This document shows, in pieces, positions 45,395-56,766 of a DNA stretch of 64,000 nt. Position 1 is the stretch's first letter. Each line of letters opens with the position of its first letter. A model generated the notes under the pieces. It did not search any database. It worked only from the letters and a program-made list of their open reading frames with translations, and was not told the DNA's origin. This DNA is from Sphaerulina vaccinii (Eukaryota; Ascomycota; Dothideomycetes; Mycosphaerellales; Mycosphaerellaceae): the NCBI GenBank assembly GCA_022570795.1, contig JAKUDP010000003.1:2604001-2668000 (forward strand), read 5' to 3'. A program made the translations under genes and the position numbers.

Positions 45395-45874
45395 ACTGGA
45401 CCTTTGAGATGGCAATGATAGAGGACTTGTTCGGAGTGCTGCTAGTGGATGAGGACTTTGATATCTCCGGGCAGGTTCAAACATAGCTTCTGCATCTCAC
45501 ATCATCCACAGTCACTGAGTCACTACAGTAAACACCAGAGTCTCTGCACCCCAGCCTCATGAGGCCGAGAAACAATGACCCTTCTGCCCCACACAGAAAG
45601 GTGCACCCTTAGTAGCCTGCGTCGATAGCAAGGTCTCACACTTCGGCTGCCGGTCGAGGGGAACATAAAAAGAAAGTCTAAATGGGGCTCGACTTCCTCT
45701 CCCAAATCATTTCTCCCGCGATTCCATACGACTACTCACCCCGAGGGGCTTTCGTGATATGTGCTGACAGAGATCAATCGATTCCCCTCTAACAAAGGAG
45801 ATACACGCGCCGGTAGTAGCACTAAGGCTTCACTACCCAGACCCATACCCACACACTCCGGCCCCTACCAATCC
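45395..45874. other. Intergenic spacer between convergent genes
   Basis: 480 bp between two stops. No gene is seen. Confidence 0.45.
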
Positions 45875-46147
45875 CTACCCGAGCAATTGACAATCCTCGC
45901 AGAACCACTTCTTCGTACGTGGCTTGGAGGTTAGTCCAAGACACTTCCAGTGGAACCATCCGCGAGCACATCGCTTGCCATCACAACCTACCAGGTTTGC
46001 GTCGTAAGACTCGGGTCGGTTGCAATAACAGATGCGCTGGACGGGCTGCACTTGGGAAACCTCCTCCTTCACTTCGTGTCTCACATCCTTCTCAGATAAC
46101 ATGACCATAATCTCAGCCGCCTCCTCTCTGCTGATCTGTCCGGCCAT
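45875..46147 (-). CDS. Very small standalone PHD-finger protein (ING-type)
   Basis: 90 aa, one exon, starting MAGQISREEAAEIMVML. A short helix precedes one PHD finger with the ING-like order: CYCNRPESYDANLVGCDGK, then CARGWFHWKCLGLT, then KKWFCEDC. This gives the full Cys4-His-Cys3 set. ING-type fingers read histone H3 Lys4 methylation. Nothing else is encoded, so it may be an accessory subunit of a chromatin complex. Confidence 0.75.
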   Translation of the reverse strand: MAGQISREEAAEIMVMLSEKDVRHEVKEEVSQVQPVQRICYCNRPESYDANLVGCDGKRCARGWFHWKCLGLTSKPRTKKWFCEDCQLLG

Positions 46148-46661
46148 GTTGTCCAGCGTGGTATGTGAAGCTCGGTGGAAAAGATTCGGTCGTTCTCAAA
46201 AGTTTCTTGCTTGGATCTGGTTCAACTTGTTCGAATGTTGGGAAGCGGGTGGAGGAGAAAGTGTCCAGAGTACGAGTGTCATGCTGATTTATATGCTCTG
46301 CGTGGAAAGAGAGCCAGATGAATGAATTTATATAATGTCTTTGTTGTTGAGTATAGAGGACGAAAGATCGACAAAGGCGAGGTATAATAGGCATTGATGG
46401 TGAGTATAGGAAGAGACAATGGGTATTCTGATGAACAAAGGAGATGCTGATCGAGGTAGCCGGAGTCAAAGAATCGCAACATAGGACTTGTTGTTCAGCA
46501 CAACAGCTTTGTGTCGATCGTAGATGCGAAAGGAAGCAAGATAAAGAGATCTTCGCCATTGAGCGGGCCTGATAGCTTTGTGTCAGCTGGGAATGGACGA
46601 CAAAGATGCCGATCCAGATTTGCATACCTTTCTGGTCAGAACCGGTCTCTCGATGAGACTT
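46148..46661. other. Spacer between PHD gene and the Cys-rich secreted gene
   Basis: 514 bp. Nothing supported on either strand; probably promoter of the PHD gene and 3' region of the next. Confidence 0.4.
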
Positions 46662-47046
46662 TCAGCTGCAGTCTTGTGTGTTAGGATCACATGGCGGAGG
46701 GTTATAGTTCTGCGTAGCGTCTTGACCGCAGCAGACACATATGCCATTCGGATCGCTGTAATCGAAAAAGTGAGCTTCTCGTGCGAAGTCCCAAGTGTTG
46801 AAGAGCTCACGAATGCTTCTTGTAGGCATAACCGAAGTAACACTGCGAGTTACAATTGTTCGTCTTGTCGACGCAGATGATCGCATCATCGTAAACACAG
46901 CCATGAGCTCCTGCTTGCTTGCAGGGTGCGAATTCATCGGCATAGCAAAGGCCACCGTAGATGAATTGATTGTTGAAGGGCTGCGTGCCTTGTCCCGCGA
47001 CTGAGTATGCGAAGGCGACGATGATGCTGATAACCGAGGCTCGCAT
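46662..47046 (-). CDS. Small Cys-rich secreted protein, effector-like
   Basis: Exons 47046-46811 and 46755-46662 (55-bp intron, phase 2) give 109 aa. A signal peptide (MRASVISIIVAFAYSVAG) is followed by a domain with about eleven cysteines: GLCYADEFAPC, HGCVYDDAIIC, NNCNSQCYFGY, ICVCCGQD, PPCDPNTQDCS. Size, signal peptide and cysteine content fit a fungal small secreted protein or candidate effector. No family was recognised. Confidence 0.75.
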
Positions 47047-48701
47047 GGCTGCTGCGGTGTGGAAGCTCTGTTGGACCTGAATCTGGAGAGTAGTGAGAGG
47101 AGAGATCTAGTTGTGCATCGACGAGGGCGTTGTGTGGTATCTATGCTTTATCCGTTCCTGTTGGCTCATTGGGAGGGCCTTGCAACGCCGCTTCGTTCGA
47201 AATAGTCTTAACGACGAACGAGAAATAAGGCGACTTCACACTGCGGACCTGTGGTTACGCGCATACTGTAGGAAAGCCAGTCCAGGTAGTTTAGCCAACT
47301 CCTTGTACACGACCGAAGTGTTTGCGAGGTATCGCGGAGGTCGACGTTCAGCATAGCAGAGGATCAAATTGCGCTGTCCAGACGTGGGACCACGCTCATG
47401 TCGTCCGACAAAGAAGCTGATGTATGACTTCCGTTGTGGCACTTAGGACAGTCGCTTCCCATTGCCCATTCGTGCTCTGTCCATGGACGCAAGCTAGTCA
47501 AGCGCCGTGTGCAAGGGCGTTTGTTCGACTTGACTGGTGCTGATGGATAGCAGAGGTCTGCCAGCCCTGTACCTATGAACAGGTCCGGTAGAGCTGGTCG
47601 TTCTCTTCCATCGTCTTGAACTCCCATTAGGACGATATGGACTTCTTGTAAGGAGCAGATTGGAGTCACTGTTGACGGTGCAAAGGAGTCTCAATGTACA
47701 GTCGGTGATGCTCGAGACTGAAGGTGAGAAACTGTCCGAAGCTGAAGGATGTGCCATGCTTATATCTGGCAGTACTGTAGGGCACCAATGAAAGAATGTA
47801 AGACAGTCTCATACTTGAAGGTGTCTCTGTCTCTCTGCTGAGACATCATCGAGGACGCATCCACGAATGCCTCGTCGTGTCTCGACCATGGCACCAATAT
47901 AAAGACACGCGAGGAAGTTCTAGTAAGCTGATCAGCGACTCCTCTTCATCGCCGGTCGAGCAGTCGCGAATCTATGGCTCAAGCTGAGATCCCTCCAGGC
48001 TCCAAGCTTGTGCTGCTCGTGGGAAAAGTCCGTCTTGACTTGTAGACAGTGCATGCAAAAGAGGAGTCCACCAGCTAGTAGACTGCTTTTATGCTGCCGC
48101 CTATAATAAGGTCGTGCCAATGATGATGCTCACCCACGTGGTAGCATAATGCATAAGAACGCCTCTTCTTCTTGGCGTCATCTCTGCGGCCGAATGGGAT
48201 ACTGCGGCTCTGTGTTCCCTTGCTGGAAAGGCCTCATGCCGTGAGCTGCATCGGCAACCAGCGGTGCATTGCTGAGGATATGTATCGATGTAGGCTTCGC
48301 TAGGAGCGTTGTTGTAGTGTACAAGGAGAGAAGTGAGGTCGAAGTTCGCTTCTGAACCGACCGACCGACGCGCCACCATGCGTCTTGTGCTTTTTTGACT
48401 AGGATACACGAAGGAACAAGGGAACTTGGTGATGCCGATGGCTTTTTATGCTTAGCAACAATCCTGTCAATATGATCCCTTCGATCCTTTGTCCTACACT
48501 CCCTTTGCACGTTCACGAAGCTACAGTATTCATGAGAACCTGAATCAATCGCGATACCCTCATCTGATAACCTCCGATCGGCGACCCTGAACCTCAAAGG
48601 AGCAACTGCAACACACGACACCTCAACCTCGAAACCAATACCACTTCAGCCGCAGAACTGGCCACCTAAGCAGCGATATACAGCAGACCTGGGTCGCGGC
48701 C
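47047..48701. other. Long spacer without a recognised gene
   Basis: About 1.65 kb. Several minus-strand frames (for example 48101-48409) have no signal, domain or splice support. The last 150 bp look like the leader of the glycosyltransferase gene. Confidence 0.4.
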
Positions 48702-49777
48702 ATGCGCCGACCGATGTTGATCTTCGTCGTCCTGATTGTGGCGATTCTGCTCTTCCTGGTACATCAAGTCTGGACGCTCTTGGAGCTGCTCGTGGTCCAA
48801 GGACTCGAAGATGCGATCACACAGGCAGAGCTCCCACCTATGAGCGCAGAACACGAAATCGATTCCGCACCACTGATACCACGAATCATACACCAAACCT
48901 ACATCAACACGAGCATACCGCTAGTATGGCAAGAGGCGCAACAGAGCTGTCTGGACCTACACAAGGAGCCGGAGTGGAAGTACATGCTGTGGACGGATGC
49001 CATGTCCGACGAGTTCATTGAAAAGGAGTATCCAGAGTTCCTAGAGACCTTCAGAGGCTACCACTATCCTATTCAGCGCGCAGATGCCATCAGGTACTTT
49101 GTGCTGGATCACTATGGAGGTATCTACATTGATCTAGATGATGGCTGCAACAGGTCTCTGGAGCCATTGCTGAAGTATCCTGCGTTCGTGAGAAAGACAG
49201 TTCCTACAGGCGTGAGCAACGATGCCATGGGCGCAGTGCCAGGACACCCATTCTTCCAGCGCGTGATTGAAGAGCTGCCGCACTACGATCATAGCTGGAT
49301 TCTGCCCTACATATCGGTCATGGCAAGCACGGGGCCACTCTTCGTTAGCCTGATCTGGAGACACTATAGCGATGAAGGTTTCAACGTAGGAGACGGAGCA
49401 GATGGAGGTCGTGTGCGAATCATATTCCCAAACGAGTATCAGAACCAACCCTGGAGTTTCTTCACGCACCACCTGGGCAACAGCTGGCACGGCTATGATG
49501 TGCAGTTGATCTTCTGGGTGAGTATAGATCTTGCTACTGTGAACATGCGCCTTGCTAACTTGCTGTGCAGATGGGCCGCAATTGGGCTCTCATTACAGTA
49601 TTCGGCTTCATCCTCGGATTTGGCCTCATCTTCCTCGGCTGGTGCTACTATAATCGCTACTTTCACGCACCAGCTGATGTTCCTCGCTGGAAAACGAAAT
49701 CAATACGCAACCGACTGCCCTTCTGGTCGCGAAGAACGCAATCAGAGTACGAGCTAGTGAACAGACATGAGCCATGA
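48702..49777 (+). CDS. GT32 glycosyltransferase, IPC mannosyltransferase-like (SUR1/CSH1 type)
   Basis: Golgi membrane enzyme likely adding mannose to inositol phosphorylceramide. Exons 48702-49517 and 49571-49777 (53-bp intron) give 340 aa. An N-terminal transmembrane helix (about 5-25), the OCH1/SUR1 motif IPRIIHQTYIN, the RADAIRYFVLDHYGGIYIDLDD stretch (split here: RADAIRYFVL and YGGIYIDLDD) with its metal-binding Asp-x-Asp, and a C-terminal hydrophobic segment in the second exon (about 280-300) are visible. The two-ended membrane topology suits the SUR1 family rather than OCH1. Confidence 0.88.
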
Positions 49778-50334
49778 GAAGGTCAGAAGTGCTTGTCCAT
49801 GAATTGCAGGCGCCAGAGACGTCGGCCACGATCGGTGATTGCGATCTACATCGAGTTCGCATGAGCCAAAGTGGAGCGATGTCTACGAATGGCGCGTCGT
49901 GATAAGGCAGGACGTACGCAACAGATTCGAAATCTCAGGAACTCCGGCGAACGATCTATACCAGGACTTCAGAGTCCGAAGTATGCTCAATTCTCCGATG
50001 TCTGCATGGACAAGCTCATCGGAAGATGAGGAAGGCGACCAGTGCCATGTCAAGAAATCATCGGTGCAGACGTAGGCCGGCAGACTGGCTTCCGGACACG
50101 AGAGCGGACATGGCAGCTGTCAAAGTCAAACGGCGCAAAGTGACCACTCCAAATACTGAAAGCTATGCCTTAGGTTGTAAGCTGCATGGCCTTTGACTGG
50201 GGCATCCCAGCTCCAGCTATTGATAACTACGCAGCCTCAACGGACTCCGAGTACAAAGAGAATGCAGAGTCGCAGCAGACACTCGTATCGGATTCAGGCG
50301 TTATGCTCTTCGTGCGCAGTGGCGAAATAGCGAG
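49778..50334. other. Spacer, possibly including a short upstream frame
   Basis: 557 bp. An 86-codon frame from 50186 (MAFDWGIPAP...) overlaps the next gene in another frame; it could be an upstream exon, but no splice joins it clearly. Confidence 0.35.
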
Positions 50335-51270
50335 ATGGGCGCAGGACAGTCTCGACTACAGAAGCGCAGCTTGCGGCGGCGCTTCAAAAGCATTCCATAC
50401 ACAGCGACAGCGGTCACGGCCCTTCCCGCGACGCGCCAGGACATAGGACGGCGAGCAATCCGTGCTTCCAGACTGCGACCATTGAGCGATGGCATGGACC
50501 GCGAGACTGCCGAAGCGCTGATCAACGATACACTGCACATGACTGTTGACCTGGAACAAGTTCAGCAACACTTCAACGAAGTCCTCATAAGAATGTCACA
50601 GCATTCGGAAGCGTCAGAAGCGCCTGAAGCGTCCGAGCCTTTTCGCCCATTGCTCCCGCAATTTAGCTTCGAGCAACGACCCGCCTGTCCATTGTGGATC
50701 GATATACATCCCGCCTGTCGAGGATTGCAAGCCGGTTGTTCATTCGAAGACGGCCGGCAAGGACAACAGTTGGACACGAATACTCAATCCAGCAGCAAGT
50801 TGCTCATGCCGAATGTCGTACACCGTTCACGAGGGCGATCACCTCTGAGAATAATGACTTTGCCGAAATCGGTATCACCATTACCATCACCACCACCCTC
50901 CCGATCCTCGAGCGTATACAGCTCAGCATCGAGCTATCACTCTACGACATCAAGAGCGGCAGACGATGCTATGGAGACATTGCCATCGCTGACTGCATCA
51001 TCGAGTCGATACAGCACTATGGACAGCTCCACACTTTCAGAATGGATAAAGCTAGCTTCAGACACCGACAGACTTAGAGAATCTAGCTCGAATGATCACT
51101 TTCTGGCTCCAGCTATTGCAATGGTCGATGAGCTTCTTGATGAGAGTGTAGGATCCCTAGTGGAGGCACGGGAGGTGAAGCTGGAACCACATCGTGGAAG
51201 ATGCAAGCCATTGGCTATCTCTGTTGGAAGGCACGATAGCGGTATGATAGCTATGAGAGGCGCTGTTTAG
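50335..51270 (+). CDS. Hypothetical Ser-rich protein with an N-myristoylation-like start
   Basis: 311 aa starting MGAGQSRLQKRSLRRRF: Gly at position 2, a small residue at 6 and a basic stretch fit N-myristoylation plus membrane charge contact. The middle has acidic SEAPEASEP and later SPSPPPSRSSS-like low-complexity runs. The C-terminal helix includes LAPAIAMVDELLDESVGSL. No domain was recognised. Codon use and length support a real gene, but only moderately. Confidence 0.5.
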   Translation: MGAGQSRLQKRSLRRRFKSIPYTATAVTALPATRQDIGRRAIRASRLRPLSDGMDRETAEALINDTLHMTVDLEQVQQHFNEVLIRMSQHSEASEAPEASEPFRPLLPQFSFEQRPACPLWIDIHPACRGLQAGCSFEDGRQGQQLDTNTQSSSKLLMPNVVHRSRGRSPLRIMTLPKSVSPLPSPPPSRSSSVYSSASSYHSTTSRAADDAMETLPSLTASSSRYSTMDSSTLSEWIKLASDTDRLRESSSNDHFLAPAIAMVDELLDESVGSLVEAREVKLEPHRGRCKPLAISVGRHDSGMIAMRGAV

Positions 51271-51821
51271 CTTACGAGCGCGCGCGATCCCTTCGGCAGA
51301 CAGACTACAAAACCAATACAATTATGCTCAAATACCTACCGCTCTGTATGCAACCTGTAGTAACCTGGCATTCTGCTCAACCTCCGGCCATTCTTGTTCA
51401 GTGCCAACAAGTCTCAAGCATTCAGACACTCTCGACATATGTAGACTAGTTCGCTGCCAAGATTATGTGATCAATGAGACAATAAAGCTTCTGTCTACTT
51501 GAAGTCAATACACGCACGTCTACAATCACATCGATCAACGTTTCTGGTAGACTCGAACACACGACGACATACGTCCTTCAGCATCACGCACATATACTTT
51601 TCGTGACGAACCAACCTCGCTAACAGCAGCAGCTCAACATGAAGCCATAAATGGGCCAATCGCTTAGAACTTCGCAGTAGTCTGCAGCAGCATGGTCACG
51701 ATACTCAGGCGTTGTTCGCAAGCCTTGATATGCCATAGCATGGAAATGGCACCTTGGCACAGACATTATGCGGACAGGCATGCATCGAGACGATGAATAG
51801 CCTCAGAGGCCTTGTTTCACA
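51271..51821. other. Spacer before the ankyrin gene
   Basis: About 550 bp, no supported gene. Confidence 0.4.
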
Positions 51822-53330
51822 ATGGCCTCCACCTTCACCTACGAGTGCATCTCAGCGGGCGACCATGCAAGTCAACACAACGGGAACGTCTACAACACAA
51901 ACAACAATCACTATACCATCCACCAGCAGCGTTCAGATCAGTCGTCTGGGAACAGCGAGAAGAGCAAGGCTTTACTAAAGGCAGCGAAGGAAGGCCAGAC
52001 CCAGCGCGTGGAGCTTTTGATACAGCTTGGAGCTAATAGAGATCATGCGGACGCTGAAGGGTGGACAGCGCTGCATCATGCGAGCCTGGGCGGATTTGAG
52101 GATCTGGTCGACGCTCTGATCACGAAACACGGCCTAGATGTGAACGCTGTTAGCACGCACGGCACGCCATTGTGCCTCGCGGCGCTCAAGGCCCGAGTGA
52201 ACATCGTTGAGATGCTATTGAAGCATCGGGCCAACTCGAATGCGCCTGGGAGACTGCTAGGCTCAGCGCTGCATGCTGCATGTTGTTCTGGCAACGTCAG
52301 CATCGTCAGCGCGCTGCTTGATGCGGGTGCAGCACCCGAAGCTGAAACGACAGTTGCGATCACTGTCGGAAGCACTGGTCTTGTCAACACGCGTGGACTG
52401 GATATTCCAGCCCTCGCGCACAGCACTCCGTGGAAGATTGCTGGCTGCCGGCCTCTGCACATTGCTATAAGCAACAACAACCACAGTGTTATCGAGACTC
52501 TCCACAAACGAGGTGTTGACTTCAAGGCCATCGCAAGTGCTCACGATCCGACGAACGTTTATTACAGTGTCACGATTTCTGCTTTCTGGTGTTGTACATC
52601 ATCACTCTGTGCTGACGCGTTATCGCGCCATAGCTGTGACGTTGATTGGGAGGGTCAACGGCCTGGCAGATCGGCTCTGGTGCTTGCTGTGGCACGGTCA
52701 AGTGAAACTGCTCTGCTCCAAGTACTGATCAGAAACGGCGCACTGGTGAATGCCCAAGATGCTTGGGGTAATACCGCATTACATGCAGCTGCTTCATTCA
52801 ACAGGTCAGCGCAAGCCGCGGTGCTACTCCAATCCGGTGCCGACCTGAAAATCACAAACAAGCTTGGGCAGACTCCACTGGAGGTTGCTATTGCGGCCAA
52901 AGCAGAGCGGACAATCCTCGTGCTTGCTCAAACTGAGTCAAGTATCGGAACGATGCAAGACAAGGGCAAGCCAAAAGAAAGCGTGGCAAAAGACGGCGAG
53001 AAGCAGCTTACTACACCACTCAGACAATACCCGGAAGAAGACCTCACAGAGCGTACAACGCCCGCTGTTCAGGCAAAGCCAAGGGTACGTCGCTTCATCG
53101 CCGATGCATTGCGCGAGAAAGGGATCACCACTCAACAGATTGACAAGCATCGAAGCTTCATTGACCGGACTCTGGGATCATGCAAGCCTGGTGCAATCAC
53201 AACCTCCTTCGTCCTTCGATCTGTGGCCAGAGAGATCTCTAGAAGAGATGCAGCAGCAGCGGTGACCGCAGCAGAAAGTCGTGCAGCTCAGAAAGTGGCC
53301 ACTGTCAGAGATGCCCAGACAAAGGCATGA
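51822..53330 (+). CDS. Ankyrin-repeat protein with a C-terminal domain of unknown function
   Basis: 502 aa, no introns, starting MASTFTYECISAGDHASQ. The first 45 residues are Asn/His/Gln-rich (HNGNVYNTNNNHYTIH). Six to seven ankyrin repeats follow from about residue 45 to 350, for example EGWTALHHASLGGFEDLV, GSALHAACCSGNVSIVSAL and WGNTALHAAASFNRSAQAAV. A degenerate segment near 235-280 has several cysteines. The C terminus is helical and charged (VRRFIADALREKG...), ending in an Ala-rich amphipathic helix. Likely cytosolic or nuclear protein-binding scaffold; no enzyme domain is visible. Confidence 0.85.
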   Translation: MASTFTYECISAGDHASQHNGNVYNTNNNHYTIHQQRSDQSSGNSEKSKALLKAAKEGQTQRVELLIQLGANRDHADAEGWTALHHASLGGFEDLVDALITKHGLDVNAVSTHGTPLCLAALKARVNIVEMLLKHRANSNAPGRLLGSALHAACCSGNVSIVSALLDAGAAPEAETTVAITVGSTGLVNTRGLDIPALAHSTPWKIAGCRPLHIAISNNNHSVIETLHKRGVDFKAIASAHDPTNVYYSVTISAFWCCTSSLCADALSRHSCDVDWEGQRPGRSALVLAVARSSETALLQVLIRNGALVNAQDAWGNTALHAAASFNRSAQAAVLLQSGADLKITNKLGQTPLEVAIAAKAERTILVLAQTESSIGTMQDKGKPKESVAKDGEKQLTTPLRQYPEEDLTERTTPAVQAKPRVRRFIADALREKGITTQQIDKHRSFIDRTLGSCKPGAITTSFVLRSVAREISRRDAAAAVTAAESRAAQKVATVRDAQTKA

Positions 53331-54363
53331 TCATTGTCCTAGTGGGTGTCCTGTGAAGCGCGCAGCATAGGAATTATCCAGTGGCCACGCCACGGTACAA
53401 GGAAGTCAGATCTCTGGTCCTGCACTTTTCCAAATCGGCTGGAATCAAATCAACCAGGTTGTTGTCAGTTGCAGCTGCCCGGCTCGTGCGCTGGCAACAG
53501 TATCGCTGAGCATTGGCGGTAAGTACTGCACAGACTTTCGAGGATATGCACTGTCTACATTGTATGAATGCTACACATCTCAACACATCAGACAGCCAGT
53601 GCTTCCAAGCAGTGCACAGCAATTATACACGCTGTGGTAACGGGCCAATACGATGACTGTTGAGGCATACCGCCGTCATAAGGACTAGGGCATGCTCACC
53701 TCGAGCTCAACTGTTCAAGTAGTGCTACAAGCACGATGACGACTGGCTTCTTCACATACGCGTTAGTGGTTGTCTCAGCGGCTTGGTACGTCCTAAGGTT
53801 CCTACTGTCTACTTTCTACGTGCTTTGCATACCGCCTCAATCGATTGATGCAGATCGGGGACATTCTGAACTCACGTAGGGCTGAAGGCTGGGGATGCAT
53901 CATGCCAGTTGGATAATACGCAATCAGTGGTTGTATGCAGGTACTGACTCGAATAAGCTTCTGAGCACGACCGTACCACCGCCGCGATGTTTAAGATGGT
54001 ATCTCCGTGTCCTGAAGGGGCAATAGACATACAGTGACAGCAACAACCTGTGGCCACGATGCTTCCGGAATCATCATCGGATATGCGCTCAGCACATCTT
54101 TCCCCATTGGAACTGCACTACCCTCAGCGAGCATACGCTGCGACAGCTCTACGACATCTTACTGTTTCGTCGTGCAGCTTGACCCTCGCAAAAGCTCGCG
54201 ACGATGAGCGAAAGTCAGAACATGACAGCACTGTCACCGCCAACATAGCACATCTGAATATTGGAACTAGTCAACGACAACATACCGTGTACGAGAGCGA
54301 TCCATCCAATATGTGCTAGCTGGTATATAAGAATGAGCTTGACTGCCTCGCTCTCAATCACCA
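53331..54363. other. Spacer between ankyrin gene and MFS transporter
   Basis: About 1 kb, no supported gene. A TATATAA-like stretch occurs at about 54323, some 40 bp before the transporter's first ATG. Confidence 0.4.
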
Positions 54364-56103
54364 ATGCAGGCTCACGATCCAGATCAGAGCCTATCGATTG
54401 CTACTCTGCACACTATGGCACCTCTTGCACCAGCTCAGACATACTATTGCGGACGACAGTCCAGTACGGCCTCCTGCGTGGCAGTTCACGACTTCAGCAT
54501 CAAGGAACAGCCATCGAACGAGGACTTCAGCATAAAGGAAGAACCATCGAACGAGACGCTGTTCGAACGACCATCTGATCTCGAGAGCAACACTACACTC
54601 AGTGGTATCGATGATGCCACAAGGAAGAGAATCTTGAGAAGAGTAGATCTGCAGATTCTGCCTATTGCTATGTCCTTGAACGTCTTCAGCTTCCTAGATC
54701 GAGGTGTGCTTCATCGAACAGTGTCACTCCCATCTGCTGACGAGCTGCAGTGTCCATTGGCAATGCTCGCCTAATGGGTTTCGAAGAGGACCTTGGACTT
54801 GTGGGCAACCAGTACCAGATCGCCGTCTCCGTTCTATTCATCACATACTGTCTCAGCGAAGTTCCAGCAAACATGCTACTGAAGAAGATCGGGCCACATC
54901 GCTGGCTACCAGGCATCACTGTAGCTTGGGCAATCATCGCAACATGTACTGGCGCTGTGCAGAGCTTCTCCGGCTTGCTGGTCATCCGCCTCCTCATGGT
55001 ATGTCGGCCACCCAGCTGCCTGAGAGTCTGGGTAAGCACTGATGTACTCACAGGGTCTCTTTGAGTCTGGCCTACTCGTCGGCCTCATAGCATACTTTAC
55101 GATACTCTATCGACGCACGGAACTAGGTACTCGCACTGCTGGTCTCTTCATCACTACGGCAATAGTTGGTGCCATTGGTGGACTCTCAGCATACGGCATA
55201 GAGCATATGGAAGGTGTCGCTGGCCTAGCCGCCTGGAGATGGTTGTTTATTCTGGAAGGCTTTCCCTCGATCCTGCTGGCCATTTTGGCGTTCTTTATCC
55301 TCCCGGAAAGTCCGGATAAAGCATACTTCTTCCTCTCTGTCGAAGATCGAGAACTGCTTCTCAAGCTTCGACGTTCCGAGGTTGGCCAGACAAGCGGAGG
55401 TGAACAATTCCACTGGAAAGATGTCCAAGCTGGAATTAAAGATTGGCAGATATGGGTACTCTTCGTCCAAGCATTTCAAACAGGCATCATGTTCTATGGC
55501 TTTGCAATCTTCCTACCAACCATCGTCAAATCCATCGGAACCTGGACTTCACCACAAGCGAATGCTCTGACAGTTCCTATCTACGCACTGGGTTGCATCG
55601 TCTACTTCTTTGTAGTACGAATGAGTGACAGGATCCAACAGCGAGGCTTATTCGCGGCAGCATTCGTACTCTTCGTCATCACTGGCTATGCCATGTTGTT
55701 GGCTGACGCTGGATCTGCAGTCAGCTATGCTGCTTTGTTCGTGCTCTCCATTGGACTCTATCCTACAATCAGAGTCCCCATCGCCTGGGTACCTGGTAAT
55801 AAGCCACGCTTCGGTAAGCGAGCCTTTGGAATCGCGCTGCATGGTATGGCTGCGAATATGGCTGGTGCTTGTATGCCGTTTATCTTCCAGAACAAGGACG
55901 CGCCAAAGTATACGACTGCTTATGCTGTGAGCCTTGCTATGGTGGCTTGTGCTGCGGTTATCTTTGTGTCTATGTCGATGTATTATCGTGCTAAGAACAA
56001 GAGGCGAGATAAGGGGAAGGAGGACTATGAGTTGATTGGTAAGACTGAGAAGGAGGTTGAGGCGATGGGGGATGACAGCCCGTTCTACAGATACACTCCT
56101 TGA
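54364..56103 (+). CDS. MFS transporter, allantoate permease (DAL5/ACS) family
   Basis: Plasma-membrane anion:cation symporter type. Exons 54364-54703, 54751-54998 and 55054-56103, with introns of 47 and 55 bp, give 545 aa. A second possible start is the ATG at 54415. The first splice makes the family signature FLDRVSIGNARLMGFEEDLGL, which follows transmembrane helix 1. Twelve helices are expected; RIVPIAWVPGN-like sequence (RVPIAWVPGNKPRFGKRAF) marks the second half. The cytosolic N terminus contains an exact-length tandem repeat DFSIKEQPSNE / DFSIKEEPSNE. Members carry allantoate, nicotinate, pantothenate and related anions; the substrate is open. Confidence 0.9.
54490..54555 (+). repeat. 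33-bp in-frame tandem duplication in the transporter N terminus
   Basis: Two adjacent 33-bp units encode DFSIKEQPSNE and DFSIKEEPSNE; the units differ at only a few bases, which suggests a recent duplication. Confidence 0.8.
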
Positions 56104-56383
56104 GATGACAGGGAGGGCGTGATGATGAACGGGTCGAAGCGCAACGAAGATGACTTCATGATTGATCACAATATAGACTACAATTACGACAGATAGATAC
56201 AGGTAGACAGTACGCTCCACACAGAATCTTCGGTACGCTCCACCCCATTTTCTTTGCGCTTCATCAGAACGACTCTTTCGGACGAGTACCATTTTCAATC
56301 ACACTACCATTTCTTGGCTGGCTGAGATGTTTGAGCATTTCTTCAAGTATGGTCTTCTACTCAACTCTACATTCGCCTATCGA

Positions 56384-56749
56384 TCACTGCCACCCCCAAA
56401 ACCTCCCTCTCTGCCTATCATTCCAATCTCTAGCTTGTCTCTGCTGCTGAGCTTGAATACTCGCAAAACGACTCCCATATGGATCTCTGATTCTTGCACC
56501 CGCTCGATACACCCTGTTAGCAACATCCGTATCCAAGCTTCGCTCCAGAGCGACTCTGCGCGGTCTGTTCTCCTCTGATTGGAAGGCGAATCGTTGGGGC
56601 ATTTTGATGTCTGGCTGCTGGGTTGGTACTGGTGAGTATGCTCTGAGTGAGAGTGCTGGGTATATGTGTCTCTGCTGTGCTCGTTGTATACCATGGCTGT
56701 TGTGGCGAGGCAGTCTTCTATACAGCTGAGGTGTCGCCATAGGCTTCAT
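56384..56749 (-). CDS. Possible small Arg/Gln-rich protein
   Basis: A 121-codon frame between two convergent genes, with an inner ATG giving MATPQLYRRLPRHNS.... It is strongly basic and predicted helical near the end (ASIQAQQQRQARDWNDRQ). It could be a real small protein, perhaps mitochondrial or nucleic-acid binding, or a chance frame. No homologue can be named. Confidence 0.3.
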   Translation of the reverse strand: MKPMATPQLYRRLPRHNSHGIQRAQQRHIYPALSLRAYSPVPTQQPDIKMPQRFAFQSEENRPRRVALERSLDTDVANRVYRAGARIRDPYGSRFASIQAQQQRQARDWNDRQRGRFWGWQ

Positions 56750-56766
56750 ACACGAGTGCTAGGTCT

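Noticed and set aside
48101..48409. 102-codon minus-strand frame with some cysteines
   Set aside because: No signal peptide, and its end is low quality; not distinguishable from chance.
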